64,000 nucleotides of DNA, from NCBI GenBank assembly GCA_030267965.1, contig BRYA01000336.1, positions 1 to 64,000 of the forward strand. The letters are read 5' to 3'. The stretch's first letter is position 1. The number at the start of each line of letters is the position of its first letter. The DNA comes from Triparma columacea. Its lineage: Eukaryota; Sar; Bolidophyceae; Parmales; Triparmaceae. The position numbers and the translations under genes are program-made. The notes beneath the pieces were generated by a model that searched no databases, was not told where the DNA came from, and was given only the letters and a program-made list of their open reading frames with translations. Of this stretch, positions 18,605 through 29,600 are shown in pieces.

Positions 18605-21600
18605 ATGAGTGATTTTGAGGATAATGACGATGCTTCAACAAAAGCAATCGTTGAAACTGACCTTAAAAACGGTTTAACAAACCAAGAGTATCAAGCACGT
18701 CTCAGTAAGTACTAATAAAAGGAAATAAAGGAAGTATTCCGCACTCTCGTCGTCCAATCACACTCACTCTTCCCTCATCTTCTCTTCCTCTCCCCTCCCC
18801 TACCCATAGACCAATGGGGTAAGAACGAAGTAGACTGTCCCGCAGTAAACAAATGCACCCTCTTCATAAGTCAATTCATCGGAATAATGCAGCTCGTCCT
18901 CCTCGTCTGCGCCTGTCTCTCCGCCGCCTTCGGTGACTTTGCGGATTTCGGTATAATAATCGGTCTCGTCCTAGTAAACGGTCTCCTAGGCTACCAAGAG
19001 GAGGCAAAAGCCCTCGCAGCACTCGACGAGTTAACCTCCCACATAACCTCCTCCGTAACCTGCATCCGTGACTCCGCCTCCTCCTCCGTCACCGTTGACA
19101 CCCTCGTACCTGGAGACGTTATTCTCCTAGTAGGTGGAACTCAAGTCCCCGCCGACGTTATCCATCGTTCCGGTGACGTGCTCTCCGTCGACACCGCGGC
19201 ACTAACAGGTGAACCTATACCTAGGAAGTACCCGGGGGAACACGGGGTTAGGGTTATGATGGGGTGCACGGTCTGTGAGGGGGAGGCGTATTGTCAGGTT
19301 GTGGCGACGGGGGTTAACACGGAAACTGGGAGGGCTAGTAAAGACGGTGAGTTTTGAAACAAGGTGGAGACGAGGGAACACTAAGGGAATGAGGGCAAGA
19401 GATGGAGAGATTCTTGTTTTGTTTTGGACGTTCCGATGATGTAAATATACCACGAGTATCCCAAACTTATGATATGCGACGTGCATTTCGGAGACACGCG
19501 CAATGAATTAACGCCAGCAACGGTAAAATGGCTGCCAAACGACCATACTGAGGAACAAACAACAAAAACAACAACGAAGAAGTGTGGCAAGGACAATAAC
19601 AGCGACGCATTACACAGCCCTAACACAATACACTTTCGCCCTTCGCAACGGCTGGCACTATGGAATTCAGGTAAGAAGAGAACAGGGAAAGGAGATGGAG
19701 CGGTCTTGTTTTGTTGTTTGTTCCACTGATGTAAATATACCAAGAACTTCAAAAAGGATATGATATGCGACGTGCATTTCGGAGACACGCGCAATGATAT
19801 AACGCCAGCAATACCTAAATGGCTGCCAAACGACCATACTGAGGAACAAATACAACAACAAGAACTGTGACAAGGACGATAAGAGCGACGCATTATACAG
19901 CCCTAACACAATACACTTTCGCTCTTCGCAACGGCTGGCACTATGGAACGTAGGTAAGATGAGAAGAGGGAAAGGAGATGGAGAGGTCTTGTTTTGTTGT
20001 GGATGTTCCGCTGATGTAAATATGCCACAAGCCTTAACGTTGTATGATATGCGACGTGCATTTCGGAGACACGCGCTATGATTAAACGCCAGCAATGACA
20101 AAACGGCTGCCAAACGACCATACTGAGGAACAAACAACAACAAATACAACAACAAGAACTGTGAAAAGGACGATCAGAGCGACGCATTACACATCCCTAA
20201 CACAATACACTTTCACCAAACCCCCCCACCCCCCCCCTCACTCCAATGAATCCCACTCCCCCCCAGTCTACGAGGATAAGACTAAGCACGTCGTCTCCCT
20301 CTTTGAGGTCAAGATAATGCGCGTCGTATACTCAGTAATTGTCTTCTCCGTCTCCATCGTCTTCATCCAGTTCATGATCCAGGGTTTCCTCCGCGACCAG
20401 TTCTCCGGCTTCGCCTCCCGTTACGAGAAGCTCGTCGTGAACTCCCTCGCCATAATCGTAGCCTCCATCCCCATCGCCCTCCCCCTCGTAATGCACGTAA
20501 CCATGGCGATCGGTATTCGTGAGTTAGCCCTTACCCACCGTGCGGTCGTAACGTCAGTACCAGCCCTCCAGGACGTCGCTTCCATGTCCGTCCTCTGTTC
20601 CGACAAGACGGGTACCCTAACGACTGCCAAGATAACGATAATCGATGACAAGGTCGTCCACACCGCGGCCTTCGACAAGTCAGACGTACTCCTCTACGCC
20701 GCAGCCGCGGCTAACGCAGACAAACTTGGGGACCCTATCGACTCGGCTATCCTACGTGCCATGCCCTCCCCCCACACCCCGGAGGGAGGATGGACGCAGG
20801 ATAAGCTGATTGGCTTCACACCAATCGTTAAGAGGACAGTTGCTTACTGCACGAACCCTGAGGGTAAGGAGGTGGTTATCGCCAAGGGTATACTATCCAA
20901 GGTTGTAGACACCTCCTCGGGAGGTAACGATAACGCCCCGTTGCAGTGGAAGGTTACCCAGGGTTCTGAGGAGGTTAAATCTATCGAGGCGGCTGACTTT
21001 GAGTTGTCCAAATCCGGTTACAAGACAATCGCGATCGCAGTATCCTTCGATGCCGGGACCACGTTCTCCCTCGTAGGTGTCCTCCCAATGCTCGACCCAC
21101 CAAGGGAAGACACAGCAAGGACGATCGAGTTCCTCCACCTAGCCAACGTATCCGTCAAGATGATAACCGGAGACCACCGTAACATAGCCATCGAGACCGG
21201 TCGTCTCGTCGGTCTCGGAACCGACATAAGGGGCGCATCAGAATGCCGTGACGACACCCAAGAGAGCATGGACCGTATATGGAACGCAGACGGTTTCGCT
21301 CAGGTCCTTCCCTCGGACAAACGACACGTTATCAAGGTTATCCGCCACCATTACGGGTGCGTTATTGGAATGACGGGTGACGGGGTTAACGATGCTCCTG
21401 CACTTTCGGCTGCGCAAGTTGGGATTGCTGTGGAAGGTGCGACGGACGCGGCTAAGAACGCGGCTGCGATCATACTTACGGATCCAGGACTGGCGCCGGT
21501 TTTTGGGGCCGTTTGTATGTCGAGGGAGATATTTAGGAAGGTTAAGTCATACGTTGTCTACCGTATAGGTGAGTAAACGAGGGTAGACGAAGGCAGCTGG

Positions 21601-22755
21601 GTTGGCAACTTTCGAACCAACGCCGCTTGCCTTCCACCAACCCCCCCCCCCACCCTCTCCCGCCCAAAACGCTCTCTAGCCTGTTCGATTTACATCGTCC
21701 TCACGCTGTGCGTCCTGATCTTCGTCTCCGCCTGCTCCGTCGATTCCGTTCTCATCGTCCTCCTCGCCCTCCTCAACGACCTCTCGATGCTTCCCATCGC
21801 TCACGACAAGGTCTCGGCGTCTAGGAACCCTGAGATACCCAGGGTTATGAACATCGTCGTTCGCTCGGCGTTCTTCGGAGTCGCTGCAACGGCCATCGGC
21901 ATGCTCTACTTTTACACCATCAACCCCATGGGGGGCTCCTCGGTTTACACCCTGCCGTTCTATAATGTCAGGCTCCAGTTCTTCTGCTCGATCCAGACGT
22001 CCGCGACAATCTGGCTCTTCATGACGATCCTTTCCGAGTCGCTCATATTCTCGGTCCGCGTTCCTCACAATTGGTTCTTCACGAAGCCTTACCCTAGCAT
22101 TTATCTCCTCGGCTCTGTTTTCATGACTGACGTTATCTTCTCCGTCCTAGCCGGGGTCTGGAAGAACATGTTCCTCGCCGACATTCTCATCACCTGGGCG
22201 TTCGCAATCGGTGGCTTCCTGTTCGTCGACTGCGCCAAGATGCTCTTCTTCGTAAAGCTCCTCGGTGAGGACAGCGGTGAGACCATTTCCTTCGAGGAGT
22301 TCAGCGAGGGGGCTCCACAACATCCGGAGTCTGAAGCCAAGCAGGACGCCGACCCTGAGGCCGCGGGCGCTGAGGTGGAGAGGGTCAGGGCGAAGGAGGC
22401 GAGGCTATCGAACCACGGGCGCCACACCCTCGAGGGGAGCGACAGGGAAGGACACAAGGAAGTCTCCAAGGTGAGGGGACGAGAAGCGCTGGTGTGTGTG
22501 TTTGTGTGTGTTTGTGTGTGGGGGGGGGGGGGAGGCACGTCCGCCGCTTCCTGTGGTGTCCAAAATTAACCCACTCACAACTCCCCACCTCCCTCCTCCT
22601 CCCTAACTTCGTAGAATGGATTCCTGGCTAAGATTGGGCTCAGCGGGAGGATCGCGAGGTTCCATAGGGCTCACATGTTCCACACTCACAGGGAGTCAAC
22701 CAACGTACACTACCACAACAGTGGAGGGGTTGCCAGCCCAAACAAGGAGGATTGA
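18605..22755 (+). CDS. P3A-type plasma-membrane H+-ATPase
   Basis: Five exons: 18605-18704, 18810-19346, 20267-21568, 21680-22470 and 22615-22755 (956 aa, close to plant AHA2 at 948). P-type motifs are present: the actuator loop TGEP (18810 exon), the phosphorylation motif SDKTGTLT with Asp325 (codon 20602-20604) and the hinge TGDGVNDAPAL near 21373. The position of the phosphorylated Asp and the length match the plant/fungal P3A proton pumps. These export H+ and power secondary transport across the plasma membrane. The membrane helices before and after the catalytic loop are visible (VVYSVIVFSVSIVFIQFMI and others). The C-terminus is His-rich and lacks a plant-type YTV end. The second intron (920 bp) is about ten times the usual length and filled with tandem repeats. 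Confidence 0.93.
19401..20218. repeat. Three tandem ~285-bp repeats in an H+-ATPase intron
   Basis: Units start at about 19401, 19694 and 19977 (spacing 293 and 283). All share long near-identical blocks, including a core ATATGCGACGTGCATTTCGG. Units 1 and 2 end at an AG immediately followed by GTAAGA, like a splice junction. On the plus strand each unit encodes ICDVHFGDTR followed by TPA and then LPNDHTEEQ. The C-x2-H-F plus TPAIP pattern in unit 2 loosely resembles the end of a THAP-type zinc finger. The units are broken by stops and lie wholly within the intron, so I read them as tandemly amplified remnants, possibly of a transposon exon. Confidence 0.8.
22491..22532. repeat. TG-rich microsatellite and G-run in last H+-ATPase intron
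   Basis: GTGTGTTTGTGTG-type units run into a homopolymer of G inside the intron at 22471-22614. Confidence 0.8.
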
Positions 22756-22933
22756 TGGGAAGGGGGGGGAGGGGCGGCTACTTTAGGAAAAATATGGGGG
22801 GCACACAAGGAAGGGAAGGGGGGGGGGGCAGAACGATCGGGGTCAAAATTTGCGCGTTGGGGCTGGCTTCCGCTGGTACCGTAAAACGCTAAAATCCCAA
22901 AGGCCTGATCGGAAAAGCAACATGTTTTGACTA

Positions 22934-23247
22934 TCACCACCGCACCGCCTGTATCTTGTCGATGAGCACCTTGTTGGCCTCAACCTTCTCTGACCTTTTA
23001 TACTTCTTCCCGCTGCTGCCCTGATCACCGTACACTATCAGGGCGTTCCTCTCGTCCACAGCAAAGGCAACACATCTAGGGGGGGGGGGGGGGGGAGAGA
23101 GAAAACTGTTAGTGGAGTGGGTTTTGCGAAGTGGGTTTTGCGAAGTTGGTTTGCGAATTGGTTTGCAAACACGCACCACCCCCCGCACTGCACTCACTTC
23201 TTGAACTCCCACTCTGCATCCCCACAATCTTGCTGATTCATTCGCAT
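22934..23247 (-). CDS. Small 63-residue protein, unknown
   Basis: Two exons, 23198-23247 and 22934-23075, joined with correct phase through a GTGAGT donor and CCTAG acceptor; stop TGA. The product starts MRMNQQDCGDAEWEF. The central region alternates hydrophobic and charged residues (CVAFAVDERNALIVYGDQG), followed by a Lys-rich linker and a helix ending in AVRW. No family is recognised. The intron has a 17-G run next to the acceptor, as in neighbouring genes. It converges with the H+-ATPase and is divergent with CFAP46. Confidence 0.6.
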
Positions 23248-23626
23248 TGGAGGGTATTTATCTTCCACACCTAGCCCAAATAGGTCGTATTTACAGCTCG
23301 CTAAGTTTTCTCTAAGTAGTCCACACTGAGACTTTGCTATAGCGCCCCGATTTGAGCTGCTGAAAAACATTTTCTCTTCTTTTGAGATGAATCAGCGAGA
23401 CTAGATGCACAATTATCCCTTTATTAACGCTCGATTTTGTCCAAGATTCGAACAAGTTTACAAATCTTTCAACTCCGTTCCACTTCTGTCACTCTCACTG
23501 GTGTGCGTACAATGTATTACTCACAAACTACTTTGGCAAAATACCCCGGACTTTGCTTTCCTCATCCCAAAAACCTTTCCGGCCTCACTCTCCCCCAACT
23601 CGAGTTAAAAACCTGTTGAGAAAGGG
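23248..23626. promoter_or_regulatory. Divergent promoter region (63-aa gene / CFAP46)
   Basis: 379 bp between opposite start codons. I see no obvious element beyond ordinary A+T-rich sequence. Confidence 0.4.
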
Positions 23627-26600
23627 ATGGAGAGACAGGTCCGCCTATCCTTCACCCGGGCCTCTCAGATGGCGGCCTCGGCTGCCTCTGAGGCTGAGCC
23701 TTCGAAAAGAGACCAGAAGACGTTGGAGTCCAAGGCCCTCCTTGAAAAGGCCATCAACCTACTCCAAACGACCCGGGCTCAGAGGGCCTCCCCTAGGGAC
23801 AAGTCGAACAATGCTCCCGAATTGCTCGTGATCGCGGCTGAGACTTGCCTCGTTTGTAGCGAAATATCCAAAGCTTGTTCCCTGTCTTCGACTTACTTTG
23901 CCCAAATGAACTCCTCCTCTTCCTCTCCCGATCAGTTCACTGTTAGGGCCCTCTTTGTTATGGCTAAGACTGTGTCGATCCTCCCCCCCGAGACGCCCCT
24001 GCCCGTGGATGCCTCGCAGCCGGCGGACAGGTCGATGCCTACCATAAATGGTGCGGAGGCGGTCCGCAGGATCCTCCGCTCGACAAAGTACCTTATCAAG
24101 GCCATTGCAATTTCCCAGACGAACCCTGTCTACAACTTCCTCATTTACAACGCATCGGTCCACTACTGGAACATCACGCGTCCCCTCATGCGTGCTGAGA
24201 CTTTCAAGTTCCTGGCCCCTACCTTGACCACGGTTTGTGATGCCCTGGATGCTGTTGATGATGAGGACTACAACTGGAGGATCCAGCTAAACCAGGCGCT
24301 TTGTAAGTCCCTCGATGAGGCTGGCGAGTACTCTGCTGCTGCCGCTAGGGTGTCTTCCACGGTCGCCTTGGCCAAGCAGTTCCTTTCCACCGCGACTGAG
24401 GCCTGCGACTCGGCCCAGGCTGACTACCTCGCTGCCGAGAGCGAGACGAAGCGCATCATGAAGCTGCTTCGCTCCCTCTCCGGAGAGGATGATCAGGCCG
24501 ATGAGGACTTGGACGAGGAGGAGAAGGTGAGAATCGCTATAAGGGAAGAGGAGAAGAACGAAGCATCCCTAACTAACAACCCTAACTCACTCCATCCATT
24601 CCCCCCTCACAGAAGTCCTCCCCTCCCTCACCTCGCCCTGATGATGGGGACGAGTTAGAGACTCCCCCTACTCTCGAGGAATGCGAGCAGATGCTCTCTG
24701 ACGCCGAGAGGACTCAGTCGAAGCTGAACAGCATCTACAGGTCAGATCTAGATTCCCTCGAACCTCCCCCCACCCACACACCACACACAAACACGTAGCC
24801 TAACCCTCCCACTACTCCCCACGCGCAGCGACAAGAAGGAATTCCAGAGTGTGGTCTTTACCCTCTGCCAGAAACTTGCGTTCCTTCGCCTTCATGTTGG
24901 CCGCAACTCTGACAAGAACCCTGACTGCAAGAAGCTGCTCGATGAGGCTGAAAAGGTGAGGCCCCAATGATGATAGTGAGACCGCTTTGAAACAATACCT
25001 TACCCCCCCCCCCCCCCACTCTCAAGGACCACGAGCTCTTCTCCCAGCCACACGTCGCCGAGGCCAGGATCAAGCTCCAGAGGATCAACTCTGGGATTTT
25101 TGAGGGTAAGGATGAAGCCGACAAGCGCAACAACGCCAAAAGCACGCTTATCGCGATTGTCGAGTCCATTGTGCCCTCTCCCGAGCCCTCCGACAATCCC
25201 GAGGACCAGCCTAAGCAGGTGGATATCCCCTCGGACTCTATCGAGCTCCTCGTCGATGTGGGCCGCGCTGCCGCCCACCTTCAATTTGACGACCTCGCGA
25301 CGACCGTCATTGAGCACTGCAAGAACACCAAAATTGTAGGCTCCCCCACCTTCCGTGTCAAGCTCGATTACCTCAAGTGCGAGGTTCAGGCGAAAGAGTT
25401 GGACAGCAAGGATTGCATAACCGATGACACCCCCGGGGCGAAAGCGTCGGATCCCTCTGCAAAGAAGAAGGTGAGCACAGACGCGCCGAGAAGGCCGAAA
25501 TGGTTAGGTTGCCACCTGCTAACCCTCTTCCCCCTCTCCAGACCTCGGCACTCTCCTCCAAGAGAGCGCTCCCTCCCTCGAAGCTCGATGCCCGCCATGT
25601 CGACGCCCTCCGCCTCTCCCGTCGCGTCGAGGCGCTGAAGCTCCTCGACCGCACCATTATGTCTGCTCGTCGGCTGGGGGATCCCGATCTCCTGCAAGAG
25701 GGGGCCACCCTTGCTTGGAACCTCGGGCTTCCGCTCTTGCAGCCCCACTTGCGAAAGCATGTGCACAGGGTCTTCAACCTTGCTGCCCAAGTTCTCCAGG
25801 AAATATCGTCCCCTCTCACGCCCTTGCGTGCCATGCTACACCTTGAGGTCGCCAAGTGCGAGCTGGCCTCCGACTTCCTCGCCAAGGCCACTCAGCACGT
25901 CACGGAGGCCATAGAGCAGGACTATGGCCAGATCGATGTCGAGCGTGTCATGTCAGCTGAGATGACCACCGATGAGTACCCCTACTTTCCCAGCCCCGTC
26001 CTGCCCACCCAGGAAGAAATCGCCAAGGCTGATGCCAATAATTCAGAGCTTCGCAAACTCGATCGCTACTCGTACCCCATGCGCCGCAAGCTCCAGCTTC
26101 GCACGTCCATTTACAGCGAGCCGGACAACGCCGAGGAGAAGGCCCTTCTCCAGCTCGAGCAGGCTAAGGAAGTCTCTGATGTCGGCCTCCAGAAAACCCT
26201 TCTTCAGAAGTCTGCTTCCCTGCTTGAGATGTCCACCGCCTCCATATCGTCCCCTCCGGCCTCTCCGACTTCCTCCCCGACCAAATCAAGTCCTTCGATC
26301 AGTCTCAAGGACGTTCTCGATTCTTCCAACCCTTTAGCTGTCGGGGATGGGGAACCGATGGAGGCGCCACCGCAATCCGTCAAGTCCCAGACTTCGCTTT
26401 GGTCGGAAATAGTCGAGATGGCCTGGACCCTCCGCCACACGCAGCTTGTGAAGAGGGCCGTTGTCCCGATTCTATCAAACGTTTGGAGCAAGGAGCGCAA
26501 CCGAGAGTTCATTGTTATGCAAGTGAAGGCTCAGTTCACTTTGGCAGAGGCCCTCGTGGAGGAACTTAAACTCACCGCGGTTCCTCCTCTCCCGTAGGTC

Positions 26601-29600
26601 GCCTCCGACAACGAATCTGGTGACCCCCCTCCAACTTCCAAGCGCCCTGATCCTCGTGCGCTCGGAATTCCATGTGAGCGCGATTCCCTCCTCGCTCCCC
26701 CTGCCGCCTTTGCCGACAAGGTCGATGCCCTCAAAAACCAGACTATCAGCGCGATTGAATGCGGGATCAGGAGGGCCGTCAAGCTCGGTCCCACGGCCTT
26801 CTACCTCGTCGAGTCTGGGGCTGTCCTTCTGTGGAACTTCCACATTCACATTTTCCGAACTCAGGCTTACGGCAATGTGCTTCCTTCTCTCCAGGAAGCT
26901 CTCGCAACCGCCCACTCCGCGCTTATTGAGACCACCTCAAAGGACGCGCCGCTCCTTGCCTCTATTTCTGAGGCGCTCGCCCTCTCCTCGGAGGCCTCTG
27001 GTGACCTCAACGCTGCCGAAAAGTGGTGCACTGACTGCATCCCCTTTGGCCGCCCAATGCAGGTTAAGAGGCTTGTGGAGATACTCGCCCGCATCAAGTT
27101 CTCCCGCGGATCGAAGGATGTCGCCCCTCCCGTAGATACTAAGTCCGGGCAGAAGCCCAATTTACTCTTCAATGTTTCGGCCACCTGTGTTGCCATCTCG
27201 TCGGCGGCGAAAAAGGGGGAATCCACCCTCGCCGAGCGCACTTCGCTTCTCTCGTCCGCTTATACTGAGCTCTCCAACTTCAGGGACGCGCGTCGGACCT
27301 CTGCCGACAGTGGCGATTCCGCCCCCTCCACGCGAGAGGACGACGAGGAAGGTGTTGAGTACGAGGCTGAACTCTGGGTCCGCCTCGCTGAAGAGTCCCT
27401 CTCCCAAGGTCTGCTGCGCCAGGCCCAGGCCTGTTGCTCCTTCTCTACTGAGCAGCTCCCCCCGCAGCCGGAGATGCGCAAGCGCGTCCCTGTCAACACT
27501 TGGCGCTGGTTCTCCTGCTCTGAGAACATTTGGGGTCGCGCCATTGCTGCGATGGTCAATGAGGAGGGCCAAGATCGCCCCCTCCAGGATGAACTTCGTC
27601 GCGCTGCGCTCAAGCACCTCGTCACTGCGGCTCGCCACGGGGGACGCGCGCGTAAGCCTGACCTGATACTCAATGCTGCTTTGCACCTGTGGAATATTGC
27701 CCTTCCCCTTACTTCCTCCACGATATCGCGGAAGCAAATCTTCCCCTTCGTCAAGCACGCACTCTCGGAGTTGTCCCAAGCCAGCGTCACGAGCAACCCC
27801 GAGTTCCGCGCGAACCTGTACATCCTTTTGTTCGAGTGTTACGCAGATGCCGAGGATTGGAACGGTGGTCTGGCGGCGGTTAACGAGGCTTTCCTGACCA
27901 TCCCACCTACTTTTCAGCGCCCTCTCTGGCAGCGGCGCGTCGTCTTTATGTCGAAGCTGGGCAAGGGTGTGCTGGATGGCATGCAAAAGATGAAGGAATC
28001 GGACCCTGTCCTTCAGGCCCGCATCTGGTCAGTCCTCGCCCGTGCTGCCTCGTCGACCAAGCAGCAGATGTCAGCGTACATCCAGGCCGTCAACTCGCTC
28101 GATGGCAAGTTCGAGCGTTTAGAATACTGTATCGAGATGGCTGAGTGGATGATCCAGACAGGGCTTTCAAAGAAGGACTCTAACGATGTCTTGATGGCCG
28201 TCGTCGACTCCTTTATGGCAGTCGAAGAAGCTTCTTTCCCCGAGTTGTTAGGGAGCGAAGATAATCTTGGCTACAACTCAGACGATGAAGATGTCGCCAC
28301 CAATGACGGTGACGAAAACGCCTCCGTGCGCTCGGGTTTCGCTTCCCGCGGGCATCTCGGGACGTCCCACACCAACAATCCTCTATCGCGCCAATCGTCA
28401 AGGGCGTCAATGGTTGGAGGCGATGCCAACGCCCCAGGCACGGCGGCAACCTCTGCCCCTGGCTCCCGCAACCCTTCGCTTCCTGGGACTGCGAACTCGA
28501 ACATGCGCAACAGTATTTCCCAACGCTCGGTCCGCTCTGCGAAGTCAAACGCCTCTGCAACAACGAATAACGACATGTCTTCGAAGGGCGCCTCGGCGCC
28601 TGAGGCACTAGAAGTCTCTCACATGGATGCCTTCATCAAGACCTTGGCAATGCTCGCCAAGTCCGCTGATGGGCATCGAGTACGGCTCGAGATGGCGCTC
28701 TCTGCTGCTCATTACGCGGAGCGTGCTCTCCTTCTCAACATCGGTGCTGCCAATGGAGGCGCAGCCTTCGCCGAGTATGAAGCTCTGGATGATGAGGCCA
28801 AGGTCAAGTGTGGAGGACTCAAGGAGTTCACCGCCAACCACTCGCAGCCCTACATTGTCCCTTACAGGATGGAGGACTGGAGCGAGTTTTACATTACGGA
28901 GGAGATGCTCGCGCACTGTAAGAACGTTCCGCCAAACCAGGTCATGAAGGTGGTATCCAAGCAAACCGTGTCCAAGGCCCCTTTGACCATTTTTCATCTC
29001 TTTTACGTGTCAGACCTTCTCTGCGAGGAGGGCATGACCCTCCAGGCGTTACCCCTCCTTGTCTTTGCTGAGTTCGTCTCCCATTTGGCTACAAATACTC
29101 GCAATGAGAACCTCATTGCGCTTTGTGGAGCCAAATCTGCCGTGGCACTTGCCAACCTCGGTAAGCCCGCCGCTGCTGCTAGCAGAATGCTGGCGTGCGG
29201 TCCTTACGGCCTGGATGAGAACTCTTCGAAGAAGTACAAAGAGGACGTGGAGCAGATCGAGCTACAAAAGTATGGCAGAGTCCTTGCCAAGGGGGACGTC
29301 GCTTCCAATGATGCCCCCAATAAATCCATGGTATTTTTCACTGACCAGATGGGCACAGTTGAGGAGGCTAGGAAGATCAAAGTCAAGTCATTCGAGGTTA
29401 GACACCTCTGGAAGAGCATCGCGGAACAGATGGTAATTCTGGAGCAGCCAAATACGGCGGCCCAGTACGTAGAAGAGGCGTTGCGCCACTGCTCAGCCTT
29501 CGACGACATGGCTTGCAGAGCCAAGTGCATGATTGTGAAGGCGAAAGTGGCCATGATGAATGGGGACGTTAATGATTGTATCGAGTCCTGCAAGTTGGCG

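Noticed and set aside
19381..20187. Open frames on the minus strand in the H+-ATPase intron
   Set aside because: They are the reverse reading of the tandem repeat, repeat the same peptide three times and lie in a clearly spliced intron.
20095..20266. Extension of the ATPase exon 3 frame upstream into repeat unit 3
   Set aside because: A C-rich tract and CCCCAG acceptor at 20266 give the correct phase-1 join; the upstream residues have no place in a P-type ATPase.
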